Shown in pieces: positions 8,898-16,515 of a stretch of DNA of 64,000 nucleotides. The notes beneath the pieces were generated by a model, which saw nothing but the letters and a program-made list of their open reading frames with translations, ran no database searches and was not told where the DNA came from. A program made the position numbers and the translations under genes. The number at the start of each line of letters is the position of its first letter. Within the stretch, counting starts at the first letter, position 1. Origin of the DNA: Clostridium muellerianum (GTDB taxonomy: Bacteria > Bacillota > Clostridia > Clostridiales > Clostridiaceae); the NCBI RefSeq assembly GCF_012926525.1, contig NZ_JABBNI010000001.1:1-64000 (forward strand), written 5' to 3'.

Positions 8898-8925
8898 TTG
8901 AGATTTAAAATAAATGAATTATAAT
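8898..8925 (+). promoter_or_regulatory. sigma-A-type promoter for the hydroxyacid dehydrogenase
   Basis: TTGAGA (8898-8903) and TATAAT (8920-8925) are separated by 16 bp and lie about 60 bp upstream of the start codon at 8987. Assigned by match to the housekeeping consensus only. Confidence 0.5.
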
Positions 8926-8986
8926 TAAAGTGTATGTTTAAATTAAAATATTATATTCATAAAATAGTATAAGTGGGGAGATAAAG

Positions 8987-10000
8987 ATGGATTACAAAGA
9001 AGTATTAAAAAATGCTCGTGAAAATTTAAATGGAAGTTGTAAAGTATGTCCGATTTGTAATGGTAAGGCTTGTGCTGGAGAAGTTCCAGGAATGGGTGGA
9101 AAGGGTACAGGAGAAGCTTTTTCAATTAATGTTGAAGCTTTAGATAGTTACAAACTTAATATGAGAGTTATACATGATGCTAAGAATCCAGATACTAGTA
9201 TAGAATTATTTGGAAAGAAAATGGATGTACCAGTATTTGCAGCACCAGTATCAGGAACCACATTAAATATGGGGGGAAAGTTTACAGAGGAACAATACAT
9301 ATCATGGGTAATTGGAGGATGTCTTGATGCAGGTATATACCCTATGGTAGGAGATACTGCAGTAGATTCATTTCTTATAACCAACCTTCAACAGTTAAAA
9401 GAGTTTAATGGAGAAGGAATTGCTATAATAAAACCTTGGGAAAATAGTAATGTTATAAATAAAATAAAACTTTCAGAAGAAGCAGGTGCATTTGCCGTAG
9501 GTATGGATATAGATGCTGCAGGACTTATAACTTTGGCACTTCATGGAAAACCAGTGGGACCTAAAACAGTAAATGAAATAAAAGAAATAGTACAAAGTAC
9601 AAAGCTTCCGTTTATATTAAAAGGAATAATGACTGTGGATGAGGCAAAGCTTGCAGTAGAAGCTGGGGTGGATGCTATAGTTGTTTCAAATCATGGTGGA
9701 AGAGTACTTGATCAAACACCAGGGGTAGCAGATGTACTTCCAGAAATTGCAGAGGCAGTGAAAGGTAAAGTTACAATACTTGCAGATGGTGGAGTTAGAA
9801 ATGGTGTAGATGTTCTTAAAATGTTAGCTTTAGGGGCAGATGCAGTTCTTATAGGAAGACCATTTGTAACAGCTTCATTCGGAGGAGAAAGAAACGGAGT
9901 TAAACTATATATAGATACATTAAAGAGTGAATTAAAATCAGCTATGGTTCTTACAGGATGTAAGTCTGTAAAAGATGTTACAGATAGAATTTTATACTAA
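8987..10000 (+). CDS. FMN-dependent alpha-hydroxy-acid dehydrogenase/oxidase family protein
   Basis: A 337-residue TIM-barrel flavoprotein. The C-terminal half shows the FMN-dependent hydroxyacid dehydrogenase signature: S-N-H-G-G-R with the substrate-binding arginine, then A-D-G-G-V-R-N-G and G-A-D-A-V-L-I-G-R-P for the FMN phosphate. The N-terminus has an unusual cysteine cluster (C-x-x-C-x-x-C-x(4)-C within the first 27 residues) seen in clostridial members. The expected reaction is oxidation of a 2-hydroxy acid to the 2-oxo acid. It lies next to iorAB and a Ptb-like gene, which could use such an oxo acid, but a terminator separates it from them. ATG 8987 follows GTGGGGAG. The true substrate is not readable from sequence. 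Confidence 0.85.
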   Translation: MDYKEVLKNARENLNGSCKVCPICNGKACAGEVPGMGGKGTGEAFSINVEALDSYKLNMRVIHDAKNPDTSIELFGKKMDVPVFAAPVSGTTLNMGGKFTEEQYISWVIGGCLDAGIYPMVGDTAVDSFLITNLQQLKEFNGEGIAIIKPWENSNVINKIKLSEEAGAFAVGMDIDAAGLITLALHGKPVGPKTVNEIKEIVQSTKLPFILKGIMTVDEAKLAVEAGVDAIVVSNHGGRVLDQTPGVADVLPEIAEAVKGKVTILADGGVRNGVDVLKMLALGADAVLIGRPFVTASFGGERNGVKLYIDTLKSELKSAMVLTGCKSVKDVTDRILY

Positions 10001-10010
10001 TATATATTGA

Positions 10011-10047
10011 AAAATCCAGGCTTATGAAGATAAGTCTGGATTTTTTT
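10011..10047 (+). terminator. rho-independent terminator after the hydroxyacid dehydrogenase
   Basis: AAATCCAGGCTTA pairs with TAAGTCTGGATTT around a short GAAGA-type loop and runs into a seven-T tract, 10 bp after the stop codon. Confidence 0.85.
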
Positions 10048-10080
10048 GTGCGTACAAAACTTTAATTTAATATTATAAGC

Positions 10081-10172
10081 ATATTGCGATGCAAAGGTGC
10101 AGTAGTAGTTTGGATTTTAACTTTTACCATATATTCAATGCGGACTCCACCTAAAAAGTTGCGTTGCAATAT
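10081..10172. repeat. partial copy of the long-palindrome repeat (family 3)
   Basis: ATATTGCGATGCAA (10081-10094) pairs with TTGCGTTGCAATAT (10159-10172). Within it, 10088-10127 matches 53731-53770 at about 34 of 40 positions, including the shared end GATTTTAACTTTTAC/TATTTTAACTTTTAC. The rest of the long palindrome found at 53.7-54.0 kb is missing here. No protein-coding gene is supported in this region. Confidence 0.6.
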
Positions 10173-10206
10173 TTTTAAACTGCGAAAGTCAAGTGTGCAA
10201 TCAATA

Positions 10207-10241
10207 GTACTAATGGTATCGTTACTTAATACCGTTAGTAC
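10207..10241. other. intergenic hairpin
   Basis: GTACTAATGGTAT (10207-10219) pairs with ATACCGTTAGTAC (10229-10241) with one wobble pair and a nine-base loop. No T-tract follows, so a terminator role is not supported. It lies about 230 bp upstream of the Ptb-like gene. Confidence 0.45.
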
Positions 10242-10467
10242 CATTAATCAAAATATTAAAAAGTAAAAATATTAAAAATCATTAGAATAGAAGTACTATA
10301 AGATTGGCATAGTATTTGCTATCTATTAATGTAGCGTTGATATAAAGTTATTTTTAATAGAACTAAATGATGGTATGAAAAAATAAATACTTGTTTAGGT
10401 AAAAGAGATTACTAATTAAGGTAAGTACGATGTGGTGAATTAATTACAATAATGGGGGTAAATATTT

Positions 10468-11364
10468 ATGGTGAAGAAACTAGAACAATTAATAAGCTTA
10501 GCTAAAGAGAAAAGTAAAAAAACACTTTCAGTAGCAGTAGCTCAAGATAAAGAAGTTTTAACAGCTGTATCAGAAGCAGTTAAACTTGGAATAGTAGATG
10601 CTATTTTGGTGGGGAATGAAGAAGTTATAAGAAATATAGCCAAAGAAGAAAATTTATATATAGATAATGTTGAGATTGTGAATGAAAAGGATATCAAAAA
10701 AGCAGCAGCGAAAGCTGTGGAGTTTGTATCTAGTGGACAGGCTCAATTCATAATGAAAGGAATGCTTGGAACTGCAGATTTATTAAGGGCTGTATTAAAT
10801 AAGGAAGCAGGACTTAGAAGCAAAGGCTTACTTTCACATGTAATGGTTTACCAGGTACCTTTATATCACAAACTAATTTTTTTAACTGATGGAGGTATGG
10901 TTCCGTATCCAACTTTGGAAGACAAGATAGGGATAATAAATAATTCAATAAAGGTTGCACATAAGTTAGAAATAGAAAAACCTAAAATAGCGCCTGTTTG
11001 TGCAGTGGAAGTTGTTAACCCTTCAATGCAGGCAACTATTGATGCAGCTGTATTAACTCAAATGAATAAAAGAGGACAAATAAAAGGTTGCATTATTGAT
11101 GGACCTTTAGCTTTTGATAACGCAATATCAAAAGAAGCAGCAGAACATAAAGGCATTGTAAGTGAAGTAGCAGGAGATGCAGATATACTTTTAGTTCCAA
11201 ATATAGAAGCTGGAAATTTTGTAGGAAAGTCTATGACGTATTTTGGTAAAGGAGAAAATGCTGGAGTTATAATGGGTGCTAAATGCCCTGTGGTACTTGT
11301 TTCAAGGGCAGATAGTGCTAGGTCAAAATTATATTCTATAGCATTGGGATCTATAGTATCATAG
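10468..11364 (+). CDS. ptb: phosphate butyryltransferase-like acyltransferase
   Basis: A 298-residue member of the PTA/PTB family. By recall it follows clostridial phosphate butyryltransferase along its whole length, for example A-V-A-V-A-Q-D near the N-terminus, N-N-S-I-K-V-A-H-K, A-P-V-C-A-V-E-V-V-N-P and K-G-C-I-I-D-G-P-L-A. It would exchange CoA for phosphate on an acyl-CoA. There is no butyrate kinase gene next to it, unlike the usual ptb-buk operon; instead iorA and iorB follow 104 bp downstream. That context suggests it handles acyl-CoA made by IorAB (aryl-acetyl or branched acyl), but butyryl-CoA remains possible. ATG 10468 follows GGGGGT. Confidence 0.85.
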   Translation: MVKKLEQLISLAKEKSKKTLSVAVAQDKEVLTAVSEAVKLGIVDAILVGNEEVIRNIAKEENLYIDNVEIVNEKDIKKAAAKAVEFVSSGQAQFIMKGMLGTADLLRAVLNKEAGLRSKGLLSHVMVYQVPLYHKLIFLTDGGMVPYPTLEDKIGIINNSIKVAHKLEIEKPKIAPVCAVEVVNPSMQATIDAAVLTQMNKRGQIKGCIIDGPLAFDNAISKEAAEHKGIVSEVAGDADILLVPNIEAGNFVGKSMTYFGKGENAGVIMGAKCPVVLVSRADSARSKLYSIALGSIVS

Positions 11365-11468
11365 TAAAAACAATTTTATTGAATTAAATAAAACATAGTT
11401 TAATTAACGATTTAACAGTAATGTGTATGTTGAGCCAATTAACAAAATTTAAAAATGGAGGTATATAT

Positions 11469-13232
11469 ATGAAAGTCATTATGTCAGGAAATGAAGCTAT
11501 TGCAAGAGGTGCGTATGAGGCAGGATGTAAAGTTGCTTCAGCTTACCCTGGAACACCAAGTACAGAAATACTTGAAAATTTTGCTACTTATGATGGAGTA
11601 TATGCAGAATGGGCGCCAAATGAAAAGGTTGGTTTAGAAGTAGCATCAGGGGCTGCTATTGGAGGAGCAAGAAGTTTAACAACCATGAAACATGTAGGAT
11701 TAAATGTAGCAGCAGATCCATTATTTACTATGGCATATGAAGGTGTAAATGGGGGATTAGTAGTAGTTACAGCAGATGACCCAGGAATGCATTCATCACA
11801 AAATGAACAGGATAATAGACTTTTTGCTCCTCATGCCAAAATAGCTATGGTAGAACCATCAGATTCACAAGAATGCAAAGACTTTATGAAAGAAGCTTTT
11901 AATATAAGTGAGCAGTTTGATACAGTTGTACTTTATAGAAGCACTACAAGAGTTTCACATTCAAAAAGTGTAGTAGAATTAGGAGAAAGAGAAGAGGTAG
12001 AAGTAAAGCCTTATGAAAAAGACATAAAAAAATATATAATGATACCAGCACATTCTAAAAAGAAACATTATGAAGTAGAAGAAAGACTTAATAAGCTAAA
12101 AGAGTATTCTAATAATTGCGGTTTAAATAGAATGGAGATAAAAGATACTAAAATAGGCATAGTAACGAGTGGTATATCTTATCAATATGTAAAGGAAGTT
12201 TTTGGAGATAAAGTATCTATATTAAAAATAGGAATGAGCTATCCACTTCCAGATAAAATGATGAAAGAATTTGCTTCAAAGGTAGAAAAACTTTATGTTG
12301 TAGAAGAAAATGAGCCTTATTTAGAAAATGCACTTAAAGTTTTAGGAATAAATTGTATAGGAAAAGAAGTTATTCCTATATGTGAGGAGTTAAATCCGGA
12401 TATTATAAGAAAAGCTATATGTAAAGAAAGCGTTGAAGAAAATTATTCAATAGATATAAAAGCTCCATCAAGACCTCCTGTACTTTGTCCAGGATGCCCA
12501 CATAGAGGAATTTTTTATGCAGTTTCAAAATACAAAGATAATATAATATCTACAGGAGATATAGGATGCTATACTTTAGGTATGGTAGCTCCTTTAAGTG
12601 TAACTGATACTGTAGTTTGTATGGGTGCTTCAATTACAGCAGGACTCGGAATAGAAAAAGCAAATCAGTTGGCAAAAAGAGATAAAAAGGTATTTGCTTT
12701 TATAGGAGATTCAACATTCTTCCATTCAGGTATTACAGGACTTACAAACTCAATATATAATAATATACCTATAGTTACATGTATATTGGATAATAGGACA
12801 ACAGGTATGACAGGTCATCAGGAAAATCCAGGAACTGGCAAAACTCTGCAAAATAAGCCAGCACCAATGATAGATATAGAAAAAGTTGTACTTGCATTAG
12901 GTGTAAAAGAAGAAAATGTAAAAGTAGTAGATCCTTATAAATTACAACAAACTGAAGAAGCTGTGAAAGTTGCATATGAGAGTAGAGAGCCTTTTGTTAT
13001 AATAACAAAGCAGCCTTGTGCTTTAAAGAAAGATGTTATAAAGAGAAGGGCAAATATGTTCTGTCATGTAGATTCAGATAAATGTAAAAAATGTAAAGCG
13101 TGCTTGAAAACAGGATGTCCAGCACTTAAGTTTAAAGAAAATGTAGTTAGTATAGATAAAAATATGTGTAATGGCTGTGAATTATGCAAACAGGTTTGCA
13201 AATTTGATGCTATAGAAAAGGTTGGTGAATAA
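11469..13232 (+). CDS. iorA: indolepyruvate ferredoxin oxidoreductase, alpha subunit
   Basis: A 587-residue 2-oxoacid:ferredoxin oxidoreductase subunit. The N-terminal pyrimidine-type domain opens with G-N-E-A-I-A-R-G-A and A-Y-P-G-T-P-S-T-E. The C-terminal TPP-binding domain has G-D-S near residue 413 followed by a downstream Asn in the L-D-N-R-T-T-G-M-T-G context. The last 60 residues hold two 4Fe-4S motifs (C-x-x-C-x-x-C-x(4)-C and C-x-x-C-x-x-C-x-x-x-C). With IorB it oxidatively decarboxylates aryl pyruvates to aryl-acetyl-CoA with reduction of ferredoxin. ATG 11469 follows AATGGAGG; the longer frame from 11421 lacks a site. iorB begins one base after the stop codon. Confidence 0.95.
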   Translation: MKVIMSGNEAIARGAYEAGCKVASAYPGTPSTEILENFATYDGVYAEWAPNEKVGLEVASGAAIGGARSLTTMKHVGLNVAADPLFTMAYEGVNGGLVVVTADDPGMHSSQNEQDNRLFAPHAKIAMVEPSDSQECKDFMKEAFNISEQFDTVVLYRSTTRVSHSKSVVELGEREEVEVKPYEKDIKKYIMIPAHSKKKHYEVEERLNKLKEYSNNCGLNRMEIKDTKIGIVTSGISYQYVKEVFGDKVSILKIGMSYPLPDKMMKEFASKVEKLYVVEENEPYLENALKVLGINCIGKEVIPICEELNPDIIRKAICKESVEENYSIDIKAPSRPPVLCPGCPHRGIFYAVSKYKDNIISTGDIGCYTLGMVAPLSVTDTVVCMGASITAGLGIEKANQLAKRDKKVFAFIGDSTFFHSGITGLTNSIYNNIPIVTCILDNRTTGMTGHQENPGTGKTLQNKPAPMIDIEKVVLALGVKEENVKVVDPYKLQQTEEAVKVAYESREPFVIITKQPCALKKDVIKRRANMFCHVDSDKCKKCKACLKTGCPALKFKENVVSIDKNMCNGCELCKQVCKFDAIEKVGE

Positions 13233-13233
13233 T

Positions 13234-13809
13234 ATGAATAATGTTAAAAGTATATTATTCGTAGGAGTAGGTGGACAAGGAACTATACTTGCTTCAAAGA
13301 TTTTAACAGAGGGATTGTTAAAAAACGGATATGATGTAAAGATGTCTGAGGTTCATGGTATGGCACAAAGGGGAGGTAGCGTTAGTACTCAAGTTAGATT
13401 TGGAGAAAAGGTTTATTCACCACTTATAGAGAAAGGAACAGCAGATGTTGTAGTAGCTTTTGAAAAGAGTGAAGCGGCAAGGTGGCTTCCTTATTTAAAA
13501 AAAGATGGGTACTTAGTTGTAAATGATTATGAAATATATCCAGTTCCAGTTTTAATAGGTGAGGAAGAATATCCTAAAAATGTTAATGAATCATTAAAGA
13601 AAACAGTGAAAAATACAATAATAGTTAATGCTACTAAAGTAGCAGAAGAACTTGGAAATATTAAGGCACAAAATGTTGTGCTTCTAGGAGCATTGCTTAC
13701 AGCTCTTAAGTTAGAAAGTATAAACTGGAATGAAATTTTAGAAGTTATAGTTCCGCCTAAAGCTATTGAATTGAATAAAAAAGCTTTAGCAAAAGGAATG
13801 AAAGCATAA
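13234..13809 (+). CDS. iorB: indolepyruvate ferredoxin oxidoreductase, beta subunit
   Basis: A 191-residue gamma-type subunit of the 2-oxoacid oxidoreductases. It shows G-V-G-G-Q-G-T near the N-terminus, H-G-M-A-Q-R-G-G-S-V, and a C-terminal V-P-P-K-A-I-E-L-N segment, all typical of IorB. It pairs with the alpha subunit encoded immediately upstream; the gap is one base and the ribosome binding site (GGTTGGTG) lies inside the end of iorA, so translation is probably coupled. A family 1 repeat starts 11 bp after the stop codon, and a strong hairpin at 14001 ends the region. Confidence 0.95.
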   Translation: MNNVKSILFVGVGGQGTILASKILTEGLLKNGYDVKMSEVHGMAQRGGSVSTQVRFGEKVYSPLIEKGTADVVVAFEKSEAARWLPYLKKDGYLVVNDYEIYPVPVLIGEEEYPKNVNESLKKTVKNTIIVNATKVAEELGNIKAQNVVLLGALLTALKLESINWNEILEVIVPPKAIELNKKALAKGMKA

Positions 13810-13820
13810 CTGAAATTTAA

Positions 13821-13978
13821 GGCATATAAAAGAAAATAACAAGCCCAATAGGCGATGGATATTTTTGTAACACAAGAAGACAGGTTTAACAGAAGTTTAA
13901 GTTATCTAAGGAATATGTGGACGCAGTATTACAAAAAATAGACTAGCATATAGACTTGTTATTTTTTGAAGATATCTA
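13821..13978 (+). repeat. structured intergenic repeat, family 1, copy B
   Basis: This copy begins GGCATATAAAAGAAAATAAC and ends TTTTTTGAAGATATCT. The outer arms are AAGAAAATAACAAG and CTTGTTATTTTTTGAA. The second stem pairs TATTTTTGTAA with TTACAAAAAATA. The core keeps the ACAAGAAGACAGGTT block and GTGGACGCAGTATTAC, but the central hairpin has decayed relative to copy A. It lies 11 bp downstream of the iorB stop codon in the same orientation as iorB. The right terminus matches the left one poorly. Confidence 0.82.
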
Positions 13979-14000
13979 AAGGCGAATAGCGTAAAAATTT

Positions 14001-14034
14001 TACCCAGCACTTTTAAAAGTGCTGGGTATTTTCA
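14001..14034. terminator. strong bidirectional terminator hairpin
   Basis: TACCCAGCACTTTT (14001-14014) pairs perfectly with AAAAGTGCTGGGTA (14015-14028), flanked by AAAATTT on the left and TTTTC on the right. It separates the converging iorB and decarboxylase genes and could serve both strands. Confidence 0.8.
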
Positions 14035-14071
14035 AAGCTCGAGATATATGGTTTAATATATATCTTCATTA

Positions 14072-15532
14072 TTATTTTACAACTTTAATTATTTCTACTT
14101 CAGGATCTTCAGTTCCCTGTACGTATAATCCGGTTTGTTTAAGCTTTTGAACATAGTCTATAATTTCTTTTGTTATTTCTTCCCCGGGGCATAGTATAGG
14201 TATTCCTGGTGGATAAGCCATTAAAAATTCTCCACTTATCATGCCAATACTTTCTTTTAAAGGCACAGCAGTTTTTGTTCCGTTAAAAGCTTCTCTAGGT
14301 ATTCTAATTTGTTTTGGTATGGAAGGAATATCTATAAAATCAGATTTTTTATTTCCATTACCATAATATTGTCTGCTTATTTCTTTTAAAGCATTTATAA
14401 GGGCATTTATGCTATATTCAGTATCACCAAATGATCCTACTGCAAGTACATTGTATAAATCGGAAAGCTCAAGTTGTATATGATATTTATTTGAAAGTAT
14501 CATATCTAAATCATATCCTGTTATTCCTAAATCTCTACATGTAATTGTTATTTTAGTTGGATCAAGGGCAAAAACGCCTTCATTTCCTAAAATTTCATCT
14601 CCAAAACAATAAAAGCCTGGAATTTTATTTATTTCACGTCTAGCATAATTCGAAAGTTCAATAGTTTTATCTAAAAGTTCTTTACCATTAAGAGCAATTT
14701 GTCTTCTTGCACAATCTAATGAAGCCATTAATATATATGAAGGTGATGTAGTTTGTAATAAAGATAAAATTTGTTGAACTCTATTTATATCTATACGATT
14801 TGATCTAACTTGTAATAAAGAGCACTGAGTTAGAGCTCCAATTATTTTATGTGTGCTTTGGGCACATATATCAGCTCCAGCTTCCATTGCAGAAGTTGGT
14901 AATTTCTTATTAAAACCAAGGTGTGGACCATGTGCTTCATCCACTATTAAGGGAATATCATAACCATGAACTATATCTGCTATTTTCTTTATATCAGCAG
15001 CAACTCCATAATAAGTTGGATTTATAATTAAAACTGCTTTAGCATCAGGATTTTCTTTAAGTGTTTTTTCTACTGTTTCTGGTGTAACTCCATGAGCTAT
15101 ACCAACCTTTTTATCTAACGCAGGCTGCATATAAACAGGTACTGCACCACTTAATATAATTCCTGCAGTAATGGATTTGTGAACATTTCTTGGTATTATT
15201 ATTTTATCTCCAGCTTTAACTACAGACATAACCATGGCTTGAATAGCACCTGATGTTCCGTGTATTGAAAAAAAAGAGGCATCTGATCCATATGCATCGG
15301 CAGCTAATTGTTGAGCTTTTTTTATAGGGCCAGTTGGATGATGAAGGCTGTCAACTAATTTAAAGACAGTAACATCTATTTTAAATGGATTTTCTCCTAT
15401 AAAATTTTTAAACTCTTCATCTACACCTATACCTTTTTTATGGCCAGGAACATGGAAAGGAATTGTTTCTCTATTTACATATTCCATTAATGCATCATAT
15501 AAAGGGGTTTGAGTTTGATCTAATTTATACAC
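14072..15532 (-). CDS. Orn/Lys/Arg decarboxylase family protein (SpeA/YaaO-like)
   Basis: A 486-residue fold-type I PLP decarboxylase, close in length to Bacillus SpeA. The N-terminus reads T-P-L-Y-D-A-L and F-H-V-P-G-H-K-K-G. The PLP site is V-D-E-A-H-G-P-H followed by S-T-H-K-I-I-G-A-L-T-Q. The C-terminus has the Y-P-P-G-I-P and P-G-E motif. The likely reaction is arginine to agmatine, but lysine or ornithine cannot be excluded by reading. I prefer GTG 15532, nine bases after GAGGGTG, over the in-frame ATG 15565, which has no site. Spermidine synthase is encoded elsewhere in the window (47.4 kb), consistent with polyamine synthesis. A stem-loop precedes the ribosome binding site. Confidence 0.88.
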   Translation of the reverse strand: MYKLDQTQTPLYDALMEYVNRETIPFHVPGHKKGIGVDEEFKNFIGENPFKIDVTVFKLVDSLHHPTGPIKKAQQLAADAYGSDASFFSIHGTSGAIQAMVMSVVKAGDKIIIPRNVHKSITAGIILSGAVPVYMQPALDKKVGIAHGVTPETVEKTLKENPDAKAVLIINPTYYGVAADIKKIADIVHGYDIPLIVDEAHGPHLGFNKKLPTSAMEAGADICAQSTHKIIGALTQCSLLQVRSNRIDINRVQQILSLLQTTSPSYILMASLDCARRQIALNGKELLDKTIELSNYARREINKIPGFYCFGDEILGNEGVFALDPTKITITCRDLGITGYDLDMILSNKYHIQLELSDLYNVLAVGSFGDTEYSINALINALKEISRQYYGNGNKKSDFIDIPSIPKQIRIPREAFNGTKTAVPLKESIGMISGEFLMAYPPGIPILCPGEEITKEIIDYVQKLKQTGLYVQGTEDPEVEIIKVVK

Positions 15533-15562
15533 CTTGATAAAGCACCCTCTTTCATAAAAATA

Positions 15563-15593
15563 CAACCGTTGAACTGTGATAGTTCAAGGGTTG
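15563..15593 (-). other. leader stem-loop upstream of the decarboxylase
   Basis: CAACCGTTGAAC (15563-15574) pairs with GTTCAAGGGTTG (15582-15593) around a seven-base loop, with one internal mismatch or wobble. It lies about 14 bases upstream of the ribosome binding site of the minus-strand gene. It may be a leader structure; no known riboswitch class is recognised. Confidence 0.4.
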
Positions 15594-15786
15594 GCCTATA
15601 TTTTCATTTAAACCAATATAATTATATGTTAAATGTTTTCTAAATGCAACAAAGAGAAGAAATTTTATAAATAAATATTTTTTACAGCAAAATTGTGAAT
15701 AATATGAGTAACTATGTAAATAATTAATAATATGATTAAATTATGTTAAATGCTTTTATAAAGTCCATGTTTAGGAGGAATTTAAA

Positions 15787-16371
15787 ATGGAAGAATTAGA
15801 ATTATATAAAAGAAGTAAGAATACAGTACATGAAGCTAGAAAAGAAAGAAAGCTTGGAAAAGTACCAGGTATTATTTACGGAAAAAATATCAATAATTTA
15901 ATGTTTGAAATAGGAGAACTTGAATTAAATAAAAAAATCAGTAATAATGGAGAGCATGGTATATTAAATGTTAGATTCCAGGAAGAGAAGTATAATACTT
16001 TGATAAAAGAGGTGCAGAGAGATTCTGTAAATCATAGAATAGTTCATATAGATTTAGAAGAAATACCTAAAAATGAAACTATTCAAACGGATGTTCCTAT
16101 AATATTTACAGGTGAAGAGTTAATAATGAGAAAAGGCGGCGTTGTTCAAAAGGAAAAAACTAATATAAAGGTTCAATGCAAGAGTGAAAATATACCAAAC
16201 CATATTAACATAGATATTTCTAATTTGGAAATAGGCCAGTCTTATAGAGTAGGGGATATAGAACTTTCAAAGGATATAGCTTTTATAGATGATTTAAATA
16301 CTATAATAGCATTTGTAACTGCTAATAATAAGGTTGATGACAATGGATTAGAAGGAGTGGTAGTAGATTAA
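15787..16371 (+). CDS. rplY: 50S ribosomal protein L25/general stress protein Ctc
   Basis: A 194-residue long-form L25 (TL5/Ctc) protein. The N-terminal 5S-rRNA-binding domain contains G-K-V-P-G-I-I-Y-G near residue 27 and the conserved H-I-D-L segment (H-R-I-V-H-I-D-L). The C-terminal beta domain contains V-P-I-I-F-T-G and H-I-N-I-D-I-S-N-L. It binds 5S rRNA in the large subunit; in Bacillus the orthologue is also a stress protein. The start ATG follows TTAGGAGG with good spacing. It is transcribed alone, with a strong terminator directly downstream. Confidence 0.92.
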   Translation: MEELELYKRSKNTVHEARKERKLGKVPGIIYGKNINNLMFEIGELELNKKISNNGEHGILNVRFQEEKYNTLIKEVQRDSVNHRIVHIDLEEIPKNETIQTDVPIIFTGEELIMRKGGVVQKEKTNIKVQCKSENIPNHINIDISNLEIGQSYRVGDIELSKDIAFIDDLNTIIAFVTANNKVDDNGLEGVVVD

Positions 16372-16374
16372 AAG

Positions 16375-16415
16375 TTGGTGATAAGAATTTATAATTCTTA
16401 TCACCAATATTTTTT
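16375..16415 (+). terminator. rho-independent terminator after rplY
   Basis: TTGGTGATAAGAATT pairs perfectly with AATTCTTATCACCAA around a three-base loop, followed by TATTTTTT. It starts four bases after the stop codon. Confidence 0.9.
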
Positions 16416-16515
16416 GAAAGTTAATAAAAATGTTATTGATTAGAGATATAATTGTAACATAATTTATAGTATAATAGTAAATGTTAAATATTACATATTT
16501 AAGGAGGGTTATGAA

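Noticed and set aside
10062-10266. Two 60-codon frames on both strands after the hydroxyacid dehydrogenase
   Set aside because: They overlap the palindromic repeat and hairpin, have no ribosome binding sites and no protein-like pattern.
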